From the NCBI GenBank assembly GCA_028287105.1, contig JAQBQH010000396.1, forward strand, positions 1-38,482: DNA of 38,482 bases, given 5' to 3'. The notes under the pieces are model-generated. The model worked only from the letters and a program-made list of their open reading frames with translations, made no database searches and was not told the origin of the DNA. Shown here one piece after another: positions 1-8,755 of the stretch. The position numbers and the translations under genes are program-made. The DNA comes from Myxococcales bacterium. GTDB lineage: Bacteria > Myxococcota_A > Polyangia > Palsa-1104. How positions within the stretch are numbered: position 1 is the first letter of the stretch; each line of letters starts with the position of its first letter.

Positions 1-105
1 TCTCGTCTGCGCTTCGCGCTCATGGCCACCCACAGCCGAGCCCATCTCGACCACGCGCTCGCCGCACTCGACGAGCTCCGCGAGCACTTCCCCGAGGCAC
101 CATGA
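1..105 (+). CDS. bioF: 8-amino-7-oxononanoate synthase, C-terminal fragment
   Basis: Only the last 34 residues are in the window; the 5' part lies upstream. The tail reads [16 protein letters not shown] and so on, which is the usual C-terminal signature of alpha-oxoamine synthases (BioF/KBL): a short beta strand, 'MATH' and an amphipathic helix. Its TGA overlaps the ATG of bioA by 4 nt (ATGA), so the two are very likely translationally coupled. BioF condenses pimeloyl-ACP and L-alanine, immediately before the BioA step. The alternative, 2-amino-3-ketobutyrate CoA ligase, has the same fold, but position next to bioA-bioD favours BioF. Confidence 0.75.
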   Translation, partial: SRLRFALMATHSRAHLDHALAALDELREHFPEAP

Positions 106-1370
106 ATCTCGCCGAAAAAGACCGCAGTTACGTCTGGCACCCCTTCACCCAGATGCGGGACTGGAACGCGGCCGAGCCGCTCATCATCGAGCGCGCCGAA
201 GGCAATGAGCTCATCGATGTCGACGGTCGCCGTTATCTCGACGGCGTCAGCTCCCTGTGGGTCAACGTGCACGGCCACCATCGCAAGGAGATCGACGACG
301 CCGTGCGTGCCCAGCTCGATCGGGTCGCGCACTCGACGCTGCTCGGCCTCGGCAACGTGCCGTCCATCGAGCTGGCGGAACGGCTCATCGGCATCGCTCC
401 GCCGGGTCTCACGCGCGTTTTCTACAGCGACTCCGGCTCGACCGCCGTCGAGGTCGCGCTCAAGATCGCCTTCCAGTATCAGAAGCAGCGCCGCCGCCCC
501 GAGAAGTCGAAGTTCCTGGCGCTCACCGACGCCTATCACGGCGACACCGTCGGCGCCGTCAGCGTCGGCGGCATCGACCTCTTTCACGAGATCTTCCACG
601 CTCTGCTCTTTCACGTGCTGCGCGTTCCGCCAACCATCGCCGCGCTCGAGGCCACGCTCGAGCAGCACGCCCACGAGCTGGCCGCCCTCATCGTCGAGCC
701 GCTCGTGCAAGGCGCCGCCGGCATGTTGATGCAGCCGCCCGGGTTCCTCCGCGCGGCGCGCGCGCTCTGCAGCCGGCACGACGTGCTGCTCATCTGCGAC
801 GAGGTTGCCACCGGCTTCGGGCGCACCGGAACCATGTTCGCCTGCGAGCAGGAAGACGTCGCACCTGATCTGATGTGCCTCGCCAAAGGGATCAGCGCCG
901 GCTATCTGCCGCTCGCCGTCACCCTCGCCACCGACGAGATCTACAGCGCCTTCCTCGGCGAATATGAGCGTAAGCTCACATTCTTCCACGGCCACACCTA
1001 TACCGGCAATCCCCTCGCCTGTGCCGCCGGCATCGCCTCGCTCGAGCTCTTCGCGAGCGACCGCGTCCTCGAGAAGCTACAGGCCAAGATTGCCCGGCTG
1101 CACGCCCGTCTCGACGAGCGCATCGCCCCGATCCGCCACGTCGTCGAGATCCGGCGGCGCGGCTTCATGGTCGGCATCGAGCTGGGCCCCTTCGCCTACG
1201 AGCAGGCCATCGGTGCGCGCATCTGCATGGGCCTCCGCCGCCGCGGGGTCATCCTCCGCCCGCTCGGAAACGTGCTCGTGATGATGCCTCCCCTCTCCAT
1301 CACCGACGAGGAGATCGACCGCCTCGTCGACGCGACGCGCGCGTCGATCGTCGAGATCTGCGGCGCATGA
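102..1370 (+). CDS. bioA: adenosylmethionine-8-amino-7-oxononanoate aminotransferase
   Basis: Class III PLP aminotransferase of 422 aa, normal BioA length. It transfers the amino group of S-adenosylmethionine to KAPA, giving DAPA in cytoplasmic biotin synthesis. The N terminus YVWHPFTQM is diagnostic for Bio[14 protein letters not shown] (about residues 109-121) is the PLP phosphate-binding region, [12 protein letters not shown] holds the aspartate that contacts the PLP ring nitrogen, and CLAKGIS holds the Schiff-base lysine. The start ATG overlaps the bioF stop, and the bioA stop overlaps the bioD start, each by 4 nt, so bioF-bioA-bioD form a tightly coupled operon. Confidence 0.96.
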   Translation: MNLAEKDRSYVWHPFTQMRDWNAAEPLIIERAEGNELIDVDGRRYLDGVSSLWVNVHGHHRKEIDDAVRAQLDRVAHSTLLGLGNVPSIELAERLIGIAPPGLTRVFYSDSGSTAVEVALKIAFQYQKQRRRPEKSKFLALTDAYHGDTVGAVSVGGIDLFHEIFHALLFHVLRVPPTIAALEATLEQHAHELAALIVEPLVQGAAGMLMQPPGFLRAARALCSRHDVLLICDEVATGFGRTGTMFACEQEDVAPDLMCLAKGISAGYLPLAVTLATDEIYSAFLGEYERKLTFFHGHTYTGNPLACAAGIASLELFASDRVLEKLQAKIARLHARLDERIAPIRHVVEIRRRGFMVGIELGPFAYEQAIGARICMGLRRRGVILRPLGNVLVMMPPLSITDEEIDRLVDATRASIVEICGA

Positions 1371-2056
1371 ACGGCGCCTTCATCACCGCAACCGATACCG
1401 GCGTCGGCAAGACCTTCGTCGCGTGCGCGCTCTTGCGCGCCGCCGTGCGCCGCGGCCTGCGGGTCGCCGCCATGAAGCCCTGCGAGACCGGCGAGGGTGA
1501 CGATGGCGAGCGCCTCATCGCCGCGACCGGGCGGGCGCTCGATCCCAACCTGGCGCGACCTTACCGCTTCGCCATCCCCGCCTCGCCCGAAGCCGCCGCC
1601 GCCGCCGAACATGCCACCGTCGACGTCGACCGCATCACCTCGGCATTTCACGCGCTCGCCGCCGACGCCGACCTCACCATCGTCGAGGGAGCCGGCGGCC
1701 TGCTCGTTCCACTCGCGCCGGGCGTGCTGATGGTCGACCTCGCCGCCCGCCTCGGGCTTCCGCTCCTCATCGTCGCGCGCGCGTCACTCGGTACCGTGAA
1801 CCACACGCTCCTCACGATCGAAGCGGCGCGCCGCCGCGACCTGCGCGTCGCCGGCGTCATCTTCACGCGCGCCTCCGACAGCCACGGCGCCGATGAAGCG
1901 ACGAACCCGCTCGCCATCGCCACCCACGGAAAGACGCACATCCTGGGCGCCCTTCCGCATGTCACCGACGCCGCGCAGCTCGACGAGCTCGCCGAACGCT
2001 TCCTCCTCGTCGACGACATCTTGAAGCTCTGTCAGATCCAGCCGCGCGCGCGATAG
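1367..2056 (+). CDS. bioD: ATP-dependent dethiobiotin synthetase
   Basis: 229 aa. BioD closes the ureido ring of dethiobiotin from DAPA, CO2 and ATP. The N-terminal [15 protein letters not shown] is the BioD P-loop, [10 protein letters not shown] follows the family pattern for the substrate-binding lysine, and [11 protein letters not shown] is the strongly conserved central BioD motif. The start ATG is inside the bioA stop. The 3' end overlaps the convergent DUF218 gene by 25 bp, so there is no room for a separate terminator between the two operons. Confidence 0.95.
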   Translation: MNGAFITATDTGVGKTFVACALLRAAVRRGLRVAAMKPCETGEGDDGERLIAATGRALDPNLARPYRFAIPASPEAAAAAEHATVDVDRITSAFHALAADADLTIVEGAGGLLVPLAPGVLMVDLAARLGLPLLIVARASLGTVNHTLLTIEAARRRDLRVAGVIFTRASDSHGADEATNPLAIATHGKTHILGALPHVTDAAQLDELAERFLLVDDILKLCQIQPRAR

Positions 2057-2478
2057 GCGAGTCGCGCCACCACCTCGCGCGCCCGCAGCTTCCAGCGGGT
2101 GCTTCCCACGAATCGATATCCCTCCGCCGCAACGCCTACTCGCCGAAACGCCGCTACGGCACGCGGGCGATGGTACCCCTGCGTCACCACGAGCGCCCGT
2201 GTCAGCCCATGGCGCCGCATCAGCTCCGCGCAACGGACCGCGTTCTCGCGCGTCGTCAGCGCCGTCGGCTCGACGAGGATCTGCTCCGCCGGCACGCCCA
2301 GCTTGACCGCACGCCGCTTCATCAGCTCGGCCTCGAGCGCGCCCGTCATCATCATGCGCGGCGCCAATCCGCTGCGCCACGCCTCGACCCCGGCGCCGAC
2401 ACGCTCGGCCAATGCAACTCCCAGATCGCCGTCGGGCCCGAGCGCGGCACCCAAGACGACGATGACGTCGAAGCTCAC
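2032..2478 (-). CDS. DUF218/YdcF-like (SanA/ElyC family) protein
   Basis: 148 aa. VVLGAALGPDGDLGVALAERV near the N terminus, the central MMMTGALEAELMKRRAVKLGVPAEQILVEPTALTTRENA and VVTQGYHRPRAVAAFRRVG match the DUF218 (YdcF/SanA/ElyC) Rossmann-like domain with its conserved glycine, glutamate and 'T..NA' positions. Relatives are tied to cell-envelope integrity, but the reaction is unknown. This copy has no transmembrane segment, so it is a minimal, probably soluble domain. It starts with GTG inside the mnmE stop (GTGA overlap) and is the last gene of the rpmH-mnmE operon. Its tail overlaps bioD. Confidence 0.8.
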   Translation of the reverse strand: MSFDVIVVLGAALGPDGDLGVALAERVGAGVEAWRSGLAPRMMMTGALEAELMKRRAVKLGVPAEQILVEPTALTTRENAVRCAELMRRHGLTRALVVTQGYHRPRAVAAFRRVGVAAEGYRFVGSTRWKLRAREVVARLAYRARGWI

Positions 2479-3830
2479 TTGCCGATGCAGAAGCGCGCGA
2501 AGATCGCGTCGAGCACTTCGGCGTCGACCGTCTCCCCCGTCACGCGTCCCATCGCCCCGAGCGCGCGGCGCGCCTCGATCGCCGCGAGCTCTGCCGGCTC
2601 CTCCGCACGCAGCAGCTCGCAGGCGCGCTCCACCGTCGCTGCGCCGTCGCGCAACGCCTCGGCCTGCCGCTCGCTGACGACGCTCACGCCGTCTTCGACA
2701 TCGCCCACGGCAGCGCGCGCGATCGCCCGCCCCAACGCGGCCACGCCTTCGCCGCTCGTCGCTGCCGTCTCGATCACCGTGGCGTCCGCGGGCAGATTAC
2801 GCGGTGCGCCGAGGTCGCGCTTGTTCCACGCGATCAACCTTTGCTGCGCCGCCACGCCCGTCCACAGCTGCGCTTCGGTATCGCCGAATCCGACCGCACC
2901 GTCGACCACCAGCACAACCACATCGGCGCGCGCCGCTCGCGCCCGACCGAGCTCCAGACCGCGACGCTCGAGCCGCTCCGGCTCGTCACGCTCGCCGGCG
3001 GTGTCGACCAGCGTCAGCGCCACGCCGTCGAGCGCCACCTCGACGGTGACCGCGTCGCGCGTCGTCCCCGGCGTCTCGTCGACGAGCGCGCGCTCTTCGC
3101 CCGCGAGGGCGTTCAGCAGGCTCGACTTGCCCGCATTGACCCGCCCGACCAGCGCCACCTCGGCCGCGCGAAATAGCGCCGGCCGGTAGCTCGCCGCCAG
3201 CTCCGCCATCTCACGTGAGATGTCCCCGAGCGCTCGTGCGCTCACCGACTCCGACTGCGCGTCGGCGACGTCGTCGGGAAAATCGAGCGCGCCTTCGAGC
3301 TCCGCCAGTGTCGCCACCAGCCGCTGCCGCAACCGTATGATCCGCGCCGACAGCGCTCCGCCATTCATCGCCTGCGCCGCGCGCAGCGCCCGGTCCGAGC
3401 GCGCGCCGATCAGGGCCGCGACCGCCTCGGCCCGCGACAGATCGATCCGCCCCGCCTCGAACGCGCGTCGCGTGAACTCGCCCGGCTCGGCCATGCGCGC
3501 GCCTGCCGCCAGCGCCGCCTGCAACACGCGCTGCATCACCAGCGCGCCGCCGTGACCCTGCAGCTCGGCCACGTCCTCGCCGGTGTACGAGTGCGGCTGC
3601 CGCATGACGACCGCCAGCACCTCGTCGATCTCTTCGCCCGTCCCCGGGTCGTGCACCACGCCGCGCTGCAGCTTGTGCGTCTGCGGCCGCGGCGGCCACG
3701 GTCGCACCAGCTTCGCCACGATGTCGCCCGCGCGCGGCCCGGACAGCCGCACGATCCCGATGCCTCCGCCTACCGCCGTCGCAATCGCCGCGATCGTCTC
3801 GCGCGCGTCGACCTTACTCGGAGGCGCCAC
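2475..3830 (-). CDS. mnmE: tRNA uridine-5-carboxymethylaminomethyl modification GTPase MnmE
   Basis: 451 aa, normal length. MnmE works with MnmG to build the cmnm5 group on U34 of tRNAs. The N-terminal formyl-THF-binding domain begins ETIAAIATAVGGGIGIVRLSG. The inserted G domain has GRVNAGKSSLLNAL (G1), a threonine-rich switch ETPGTTRD, DTAG (G3) and NKRD (G4). The protein ends FCIGK, the C-terminal signature with the conserved cysteine. The start is GTG at 3828-3830, chosen because the next residues align with the family N terminus. It overlaps the jag 3' end by 17 bp. Confidence 0.96.
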   Translation of the reverse strand: MAPPSKVDARETIAAIATAVGGGIGIVRLSGPRAGDIVAKLVRPWPPRPQTHKLQRGVVHDPGTGEEIDEVLAVVMRQPHSYTGEDVAELQGHGGALVMQRVLQAALAAGARMAEPGEFTRRAFEAGRIDLSRAEAVAALIGARSDRALRAAQAMNGGALSARIIRLRQRLVATLAELEGALDFPDDVADAQSESVSARALGDISREMAELAASYRPALFRAAEVALVGRVNAGKSSLLNALAGEERALVDETPGTTRDAVTVEVALDGVALTLVDTAGERDEPERLERRGLELGRARAARADVVVLVVDGAVGFGDTEAQLWTGVAAQQRLIAWNKRDLGAPRNLPADATVIETAATSGEGVAALGRAIARAAVGDVEDGVSVVSERQAEALRDGAATVERACELLRAEEPAELAAIEARRALGAMGRVTGETVDAEVLDAIFARFCIGK

Positions 3831-4341
3831 CGTCGCCGTCGCCGCCGCCGCTTGGGCTGCCCCCGCTCGGGCTGGCGACGGTCGCGCCGCCGCCGCCGGT
3901 CGGGATCACGATGAGGTGGCGGTAGATCCCTTCGCCTTCGGAGCGCGTCGTCAACCCCGCCATGTCGGCGAGCGTGACGTGGATGACGCGACGATCCGCC
4001 GCGCTCATCGGGTCCGCCGACACCGGGCGACCGGTCCGCTTGGCCTTCTCGGCCAGCTTGTGGGCCAGCTCGACGAGCGCCTCGGCGCGACGCGAGCGAT
4101 AACCTTCCGCATCGACGGTCACGCCCTTGCCTTCGCCCTCGCCCACCTTCTTCGACACGATCTTGTTGACCAGGTACTGCAAGGAGTCGAGCGTCTGACC
4201 CTTCTTGCCGATGATGAGGCCGGTCTCGGGGCCGGTGACCTCGAGCGTGATGCGCTCTTCGTTCTCCGACGAAACCACGTCGGCCTCGAGCCCCATCTTG
4301 GTCAGGATCGTCTTCAGGACGTTCGTCGCTTCTTCCATCAT
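3814..4341 (-). CDS. jag: Jag/KhpB-like KH-R3H RNA-binding protein
   Basis: 175 aa if read from the first of two adjacent ATGs (MMEE; the second is at 4338). Visible parts: a type-II KH domain with TGLIIGKKGQTLDSLQYLVN (GxxG = GKKG), then an R3H domain around SADRRVIHVTLADMAGLTTRSEGEGIYRH. A glycine-rich acidic tail of about 25 residues ends the protein. The N-terminal Jag-N domain of Firmicutes homologues is absent or reduced to about 25 residues. ATGA overlap with the yidC stop suggests coupling. Homologues bind RNA and are linked to division and envelope control; the exact role here is not known. The open frame continues upstream inside yidC, but that part is only a shadow. Confidence 0.9.
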   Translation of the reverse strand: MMEEATNVLKTILTKMGLEADVVSSENEERITLEVTGPETGLIIGKKGQTLDSLQYLVNKIVSKKVGEGEGKGVTVDAEGYRSRRAEALVELAHKLAEKAKRTGRPVSADPMSAADRRVIHVTLADMAGLTTRSEGEGIYRHLIVIPTGGGGATVASPSGGSPSGGGDGDGGASE

Positions 4342-6059
4342 GCCCTCGCCGGCTTCGTGACCATCGCCTTCGGTTTGGCCGGCTTGTCGTGACGATTCAT
4401 CCACCACTGTTGCAAGAACGTGAGGATGGTGTTCGTCAAAATGTAAATCGTCAACCCCGCCGGCAGGAAGATCGAGAACGCCGTGAACATGACCGGCATG
4501 AGGTACATCATCGTCTTCTGCTGCGGGTCGGGCGGCGTCGGCTGCGTCTTCTGCTGCACGAACATCAAGAGCCCCGTCAACACCGGTAGAACGAAGTACG
4601 GATCGGCGGCCGTCAGATCGCGAATCCAGCCGACGAACGGCGAGCGATAGAGCTCCACCGAATTGCCCAGCATCGAGTAGAGCGCGATGTACACCGGCAT
4701 CTGGATGAGGATCGGCAGGCAGCCGCCGAGCGGGTTGACCCCGTGCTTTTTGTACAGCTCCATCATGGCCAGGTTGAGCTGGTTCTTGTCGGCGCCGAAC
4801 CGCTCGCGGAGCTTGTCCATCTCCGGCTTGAGCTTCGCCATCGACTTCATCGACTTCATCGAGCTCTGCGTCGGGAACCAGGTCACCGCCTTGATGAGCA
4901 TCGTCAGCACGATGATCGCCAGACCCCAGTTGCGCACGACGTAGTGGATGCCCTTGAGCACTGCCAGCATCGGACGCGACAGCCACTCGGTCGCTCCCCA
5001 CAGGCCGTACTCGAGGACGTCGCCGAGCCGTGCCGACTCGCCCCCGACGGTCACCGCATCGAGCTGCGACAGAATCTTCGGGCCGAGGAACGCGACCGCT
5101 TCGTACTGCGTCTTCTGCTTGGGCTCGACGGTGCGCGCGCCCATCGTCAAGACGGCGCTCATGCTGCCGTCCGGCGCCGCGAACACGTTGCAACGATTCG
5201 GCACGTCGGTCTTCTTCACTGCCAACGCGGTCAAGAAGTACTGCTCGGCGATCGACACCCAGCGCACGTCGCCCAGCTCGTCGGTGCCTTTCTTCAAGAG
5301 GTCATCGAAGCTGCCGCGCTTGACCTTGCCACCGACGTAGCAGACGCCGCTGGTCTGGTTGACGCGCTTGGAGAACATGCCGCCCGGCTTGATGTTCGGA
5401 TCCTGCCAGCCGTGCAGCTGCAGCGCGAGGTACTGCGTCAGCGCCTTGTCCGTCTTGTTCTCGACAGTGACGACGAGCTTGATCGAGTAGGTGCCCGGCA
5501 CCTGCTCGAACCGCTTCTCGACGCGAACCTTCGCGTCTTCCCACGCGTAGGTGAGGACGGCGGGATCGGTACGCGGCAGCTCGGTCCAGACCGCGTCGGG
5601 CGGCAACGAAAACGGCGACGACGGAAACGTGATCACGAGCGGCAGATTCGGCGCGCGCGTGCGCACCAGATCGATCGGCTCGGCCGTCTTGTTCGACTGC
5701 TTCGGGTGGTCCTCTTTATATTGCTTGTCGAGCAGGAGGAAGTGCTCGGGCGCGGCGCCTTCGCTCGTCATCGACGCGCGGTACTTGCCGGGCTGCTCGA
5801 AGGTGTCGACCACCGCCTTCGGCTTCTCGACGAGCGGCGCCGGCGGACCAGCCTGCTTGTCAGCCGTCGCGCCGCCAGCCGCGGTGGTCGCTGCCGGCTG
5901 ATTGGCCGCCTGCGCGGTCGTCGGATTGGCGGTCGTGGTGCTCGCGGTCTGTTGCTGTGGCGCCACCTCCGGCTTCTTGTCCAAAGGCTTGAAGACGAGG
6001 ATCCAAACGAGCACCAGGACCGTCGAAATGCCGGTCATCAGAAGAACGCGCTTATCCAT
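4338..6059 (-). CDS. yidC: membrane protein insertase YidC
   Basis: 573 aa, the long Gram-negative form. An N-terminal membrane segment ([19 protein letters not shown]) is followed by an Ala/Thr/Pro-rich linker, a large periplasmic beta domain (about residues 90-345) and the conserved C-terminal insertase core. The core includes [22 protein letters not shown], a cytoplasmic hairpin [53 protein letters not shown], and two more hydrophobic helices. The tail is Lys/Arg rich (about [12 protein letters not shown]), as in YidC proteins that touch the ribosome. It integrates inner-membrane proteins with or without SecYEG. It overlaps yidD by 8 bp upstream and jag by 4 bp downstream. Confidence 0.97.
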   Translation of the reverse strand: MDKRVLLMTGISTVLVLVWILVFKPLDKKPEVAPQQQTASTTTANPTTAQAANQPAATTAAGGATADKQAGPPAPLVEKPKAVVDTFEQPGKYRASMTSEGAAPEHFLLLDKQYKEDHPKQSNKTAEPIDLVRTRAPNLPLVITFPSSPFSLPPDAVWTELPRTDPAVLTYAWEDAKVRVEKRFEQVPGTYSIKLVVTVENKTDKALTQYLALQLHGWQDPNIKPGGMFSKRVNQTSGVCYVGGKVKRGSFDDLLKKGTDELGDVRWVSIAEQYFLTALAVKKTDVPNRCNVFAAPDGSMSAVLTMGARTVEPKQKTQYEAVAFLGPKILSQLDAVTVGGESARLGDVLEYGLWGATEWLSRPMLAVLKGIHYVVRNWGLAIIVLTMLIKAVTWFPTQSSMKSMKSMAKLKPEMDKLRERFGADKNQLNLAMMELYKKHGVNPLGGCLPILIQMPVYIALYSMLGNSVELYRSPFVGWIRDLTAADPYFVLPVLTGLLMFVQQKTQPTPPDPQQKTMMYLMPVMFTAFSIFLPAGLTIYILTNTILTFLQQWWMNRHDKPAKPKAMVTKPARA

Positions 6060-6315
6060 GCACCGAATCCGGGGGAATGGGCGGATCGTACCCGCCGGGG
6101 TGGAACGGATGGCAGCGTCCGAGCCGCTTGAGCGCGCGCCAGCTGCCGCGCCACGGTCCGAAATGCCGCACGCTCTCCGCTGCGTACGTGGAACAATTGG
6201 GATGGAATCGGCACTGCGCGCCGAGTGCGGCGAGCACCGGCGAGACCAGCCGTCGGTAGACGGCGATCGCGGCCAACAACAGGGCCGCGGCTACTGCGGA
6301 AAATGCTTTCGACAC
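6052..6315 (-). CDS. yidD: membrane protein insertion efficiency factor YidD
   Basis: 87 aa. It shows the compact YidD pattern: an amphipathic/hydrophobic N terminus with [12 protein letters not shown], then [44 protein letters not shown]. The cysteines and the 'P..CS.YA' and 'R..RCHPF..GG.DP' elements are conserved. It acts at the inner membrane beside YidC. GTG start at 6313-6315. It overlaps the rnpA 3' end by 25 bp and the yidC 5' end by 8 bp, in the usual rpmH-rnpA-yidD-yidC order. Confidence 0.95.
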   Translation of the reverse strand: MSKAFSAVAAALLLAAIAVYRRLVSPVLAALGAQCRFHPNCSTYAAESVRHFGPWRGSWRALKRLGRCHPFHPGGYDPPIPPDSVHG

Positions 6316-6641
6316 AACCGTTCGATCTCCCGCACCACCTGGTCGTAATTGACCTCGACTGCGCTCTTCTTGGCGATGAACACGAAGTCGAGCCCTGTCG
6401 GAAACAACAATCTGTGTCGCCGGAAGGCTTCCCGCACCAGGCGTTTTACGTGGTTGCGTTGAACGGCTCCCCCGAATTTGCGTGAAGCGGTGATGCCAAC
6501 ACGCGTGGGACCGGCCGGTTCCCTCGGCAGCACCATTACGAGGAAGCTGTCGGTGTGGAGCTTGCGGCCGGTCTCCTGCACCCGCAAGAACTCTCGGCGC
6601 CGCCGGAGTCGCGCGCTTTTTGGAAAGCGCTCGGGCGTCAG
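6291..6641 (-). CDS. rnpA: ribonuclease P protein component, probable CTG start
   Basis: Protein subunit of RNase P, which trims the 5' leader of tRNAs. The RNR signature region is seen as [23 protein letters not shown]. The first ATG/GTG/TTG in frame is TTG at 6585-6587 (98 aa), but the preceding codons read [14 protein letters not shown], a typical RnpA N terminus. The frame upstream is closed by the rpmH TAA (6645-6647), so the only plausible start that keeps this segment is CTG at 6639-6641, giving 116 aa, the normal RnpA size. AAGAAG lies 6 nt before it. Identity is certain; the start is inferred. Confidence 0.9.
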   Translation of the reverse strand: MTPERFPKSARLRRRREFLRVQETGRKLHTDSFLVMVLPREPAGPTRVGITASRKFGGAVQRNHVKRLVREAFRRHRLLFPTGLDFVFIAKKSAVEVNYDQVVREIERLCRKHFPQ

Positions 6642-6644
6642 ACG

Positions 6645-6794
6645 TTACTTCTTGGCGACAACGACCGATAGCCGCTTGCGACCACGGCGGCGACGACGCT
6701 GGAGAACGAGGCGGCCACCGCGCGTCTGCATGCGCTTGCGGAAACCGTGGGAGCGCTTGCGGCGCTTATTGTGGGGTTGGTAGGTGCGCTTCAC
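6645..6794 (-). CDS. rpmH: 50S ribosomal protein L34
   Basis: 49 aa, reading [20 protein letters not shown] at the start and ending [10 protein letters not shown], unmistakable bL34. The start is GTG (6792-6794), preceded at 7 nt by AAGGAG (plus-strand positions 6802-6807). No upstream ATG fits. This is the first gene of the rpmH-rnpA-yidD-yidC-jag-mnmE-DUF218 operon. rnpA follows in the same reading frame with no ATG/GTG/TTG start nearby, so L34 and RnpA production are probably coupled. Confidence 0.97.
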   Translation of the reverse strand: MKRTYQPHNKRRKRSHGFRKRMQTRGGRLVLQRRRRRGRKRLSVVVAKK

Positions 6795-6801
6795 GGTCGT
6801 T

Positions 6802-6807
6802 CTCCTT
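6802..6807 (-). promoter_or_regulatory. Shine-Dalgarno of rpmH
   Basis: On the minus strand AAGGAG sits 7 nt ahead of the GTG at 6792-6794. It is one of the strongest ribosome-binding sites in the window and fixes GTG as the rpmH start. Confidence 0.85.
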
Positions 6808-6826
6808 AAGAAAGTATGGCCGCGGA

Positions 6827-6855
6827 GCTATAGCAATCAGGTCCCCCGGTGTCAA
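6827..6855 (-). promoter_or_regulatory. sigma-70-type promoter of the rpmH operon
   Basis: Minus strand: TTGACA (perfect -35, plus positions 6850-6855), a 17-bp spacer, then TATAGC (-10, 6827-6832, 4 of 6 matches). Transcription would start near 6820, leaving a leader of about 25 nt before the rpmH GTG and containing its AAGGAG. This is the best-formed promoter seen in the window. Confidence 0.75.
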
Positions 6856-7329
6856 GACTGCGCTGCCGGTCGCTTGGATCGGCTTGGTTCGGCCAATGGA
6901 CGCAGCAGTTTTGCACGCGATGCGGCGAAATGTCGCGCTTTGCTGAACGGAGCGCGAATTCGCTCACGCGAACGCGCAAAGCCGCACCGGCCGCGGGCGA
7001 GCGCGTACGGCCAATCCTTGATCTAAATTTTCGACGAGGTTCCGCGCAGTTTGTCCTCGTGGTCCGCGTGACGCACCAGTTCTTCACCGATCCGCCGCAG
7101 AATGGTCACAGTTATTTCTCAACGATCCAGAACAGATCGAAACCCCGCCGTTTTTCCGCTTGTCACTCTGGAAGGCGGTTGATAAATCATCAACTCGCTT
7201 CATCGCCGGAGGGGGTACCAGTGGGGTCTCGAGTGCATCGGACTTTGGGGCGGCCAGGGTTTCCAGCAGTAGTTCCACACCGGCGAATCTTCTAGATAAA
7301 ACGTAAACCAACCCATTTTTGCAGAGGAC
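6856..7329. other. rpmH-dnaA intergenic region, no gene supported
   Basis: About 470 bp between the two divergent origin operons. Open frames here (for example 7084-7311 minus and 6849-7295 plus) have no recognisable domain, no good ribosome-binding site and mutually overlap, so none is called. The stretch from about 7100 to 7330 is locally richer in A/T than its surroundings. It includes a short inverted repeat GTTGAT-5nt-ATCAAC at 7178-7194 that could be a protein-binding site. Confidence 0.5.
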
Positions 7330-7360
7330 TTATCCACATTGTGGATAGGCCTGTGGGTAA
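7330..7360. promoter_or_regulatory. cluster of three DnaA boxes just upstream of dnaA
   Basis: TTATCCACA (perfect consensus) at 7330-7338. TGTGGATAG (reverse orientation, one mismatch) is at 7340-7348, so these two form a near-palindrome with a 1-bp gap. TGTGGGTAA (reverse, one mismatch) is at 7352-7360. The last ends 3 bp before the dnaA ATG and covers the place where a Shine-Dalgarno should be. This suggests DnaA autorepression, and the cluster may also be part of the origin. Confidence 0.8.
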
Positions 7361-7363
7361 TTC

Positions 7364-8755
7364 ATGTCCGAACACGAACCGCATCAAGAATCTGGCGAGA
7401 TGAAGGGGCTGTGGGAAGACGCCCTCAGCACGCTCGAAGGGCGGATCAAACCGCATAACTTCGAGATGTGGCTGCGCCCGATTCAGTGCAAGAGCGTGGA
7501 CGGAGCGCGCATCACCTTGAGCGCCCCCTCCAAGTGGATCAAAGAGTGGTTCCAGGACAACTATCAGTCCATCGTGCTGGACGCCCTCCGCGCCCAGACC
7601 AACCAGGACTTCGAGCTGCTCTTCGAGGTCCGCGAGGCCGAGTCACTGCAGCGCGACATGCCGGCGGCGGTGCCGACGCCGATCTCCGAAGTGTCGAAGT
7701 CGGCCCCCATCGAGCTCCGCGATTCGGGCCCCGCGCCCGACCTCCTGGCCAAGTACACCTTCGACGCTTACGTCGTCGGCCCGTCGAATCAGCTGGCTCA
7801 CGCCGCCTCGCGCGCGGTCGCCGAGATCCCCGCCCACAAGTACAACCCGCTCTTCATCTATGGAGGAGTCGGTCTCGGCAAGACCCACCTCGTGCACGCC
7901 ATCGGTCACCGGATCCGAGAGAAGCATCCACAGTGGAAGATCCTGTACCTCAAGACCGAAACCTTCATGAACGAGTACATCAACTGCATTCGCAACGGGA
8001 AGATCGACGAGTTCCGTCGCAAGTACCGCGAGCGCTGCGACGTGCTCCTGATGGACGACATCCAGTTCCTGGCCGGCAAGGATCGCACGCAGGACGAGTT
8101 CTTCCATACGTTCAACTCGCTGTTCGAGTCGCACCGGCAGATCGTGCTGACGGCGGACAAGTATCCGCACGAAATCCCTGATCTCGAAGAGCGGCTACGC
8201 TCGCGCTTTCAGTCGGGATTGATCGCGGACATCCAACCGCCGGAGCTCGAGACCCGCATCGCCATCTTGAAGAAGAAGGCGGAGATGGACGACATCAACC
8301 TGCCGGACGATGTAGCGATCTATCTCGCGACCAACATCAAGTCGAACGTCCGTGAGCTCGAAGGGCTCCTCATCCGCGTGGCCGCCTTCGCCGGCCTTCA
8401 GGAGCAGGCGATCACGATCGAGTTCGCCAAGGAGACGCTCAAGAACTTCCTGACGCAGGCGGCGCACTCGCTCACCGTCGAGGCGGTGCAGAAGGAGGTG
8501 GCCAACTACTTCAACGTCAAGCTGACCGACCTGAAGTCGCCCAAGCGCCACCAGGCCATCGCGCGGCCGCGGCAGATCGCGATGTATCTGGCGCGCAAGC
8601 TGTGCAAGGCGTCGTACCCGGAGCTCGGCCAGCGTTTTGGTGGCAAGGACCACACGACGGTCCTGTCGGCGTGCCGGAAGATCGATTCGCTCGTCCAGTC
8701 AGACCCGAAAACGCGTCACACAGTGGAAGAGCTGGAGCGCCATCTTTCGCAGTAG
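7364..8755 (+). CDS. dnaA: chromosomal replication initiator protein DnaA
   Basis: 463 aa. Domain I (GLWEDALSTLEGRIKPHNFEMWLRPI), a short linker (about 95-125), then AAA+ domain III with Walker A GGVGLGKTH, Walker B LLMDDIQFLAGK, sensor and RLRSRFQSGL. Domain IV contains the DNA-binding signature SPKRHQAIARPRQIAMYLARK and GGKDHTTVLSACRKI. It binds 9-mer boxes and opens oriC. ATG 7364 is chosen because it precedes domain I at normal length, although no clear Shine-Dalgarno is present; ATG at 7400 is a shorter alternative. Confidence 0.97.
   Translation: MSEHEPHQESGEMKGLWEDALSTLEGRIKPHNFEMWLRPIQCKSVDGARITLSAPSKWIKEWFQDNYQSIVLDALRAQTNQDFELLFEVREAESLQRDMPAAVPTPISEVSKSAPIELRDSGPAPDLLAKYTFDAYVVGPSNQLAHAASRAVAEIPAHKYNPLFIYGGVGLGKTHLVHAIGHRIREKHPQWKILYLKTETFMNEYINCIRNGKIDEFRRKYRERCDVLLMDDIQFLAGKDRTQDEFFHTFNSLFESHRQIVLTADKYPHEIPDLEERLRSRFQSGLIADIQPPELETRIAILKKKAEMDDINLPDDVAIYLATNIKSNVRELEGLLIRVAAFAGLQEQAITIEFAKETLKNFLTQAAHSLTVEAVQKEVANYFNVKLTDLKSPKRHQAIARPRQIAMYLARKLCKASYPELGQRFGGKDHTTVLSACRKIDSLVQSDPKTRHTVEELERHLSQ

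Noticed and set aside
3211-3699. Alternate-frame minus-strand frame inside mnmE
   Set aside because: Gly/Ala/Arg low-complexity shadow of mnmE.
6291-6587. rnpA started at TTG 6587
   Set aside because: Leaves out the conserved [15 protein letters not shown] terminus and gives an unusually short protein; kept only as an alternative.
7084-7311. 75-residue minus-strand frame in the rpmH-dnaA gap
   Set aside because: No ribosome-binding site or motif, and it sits in a regulatory region.
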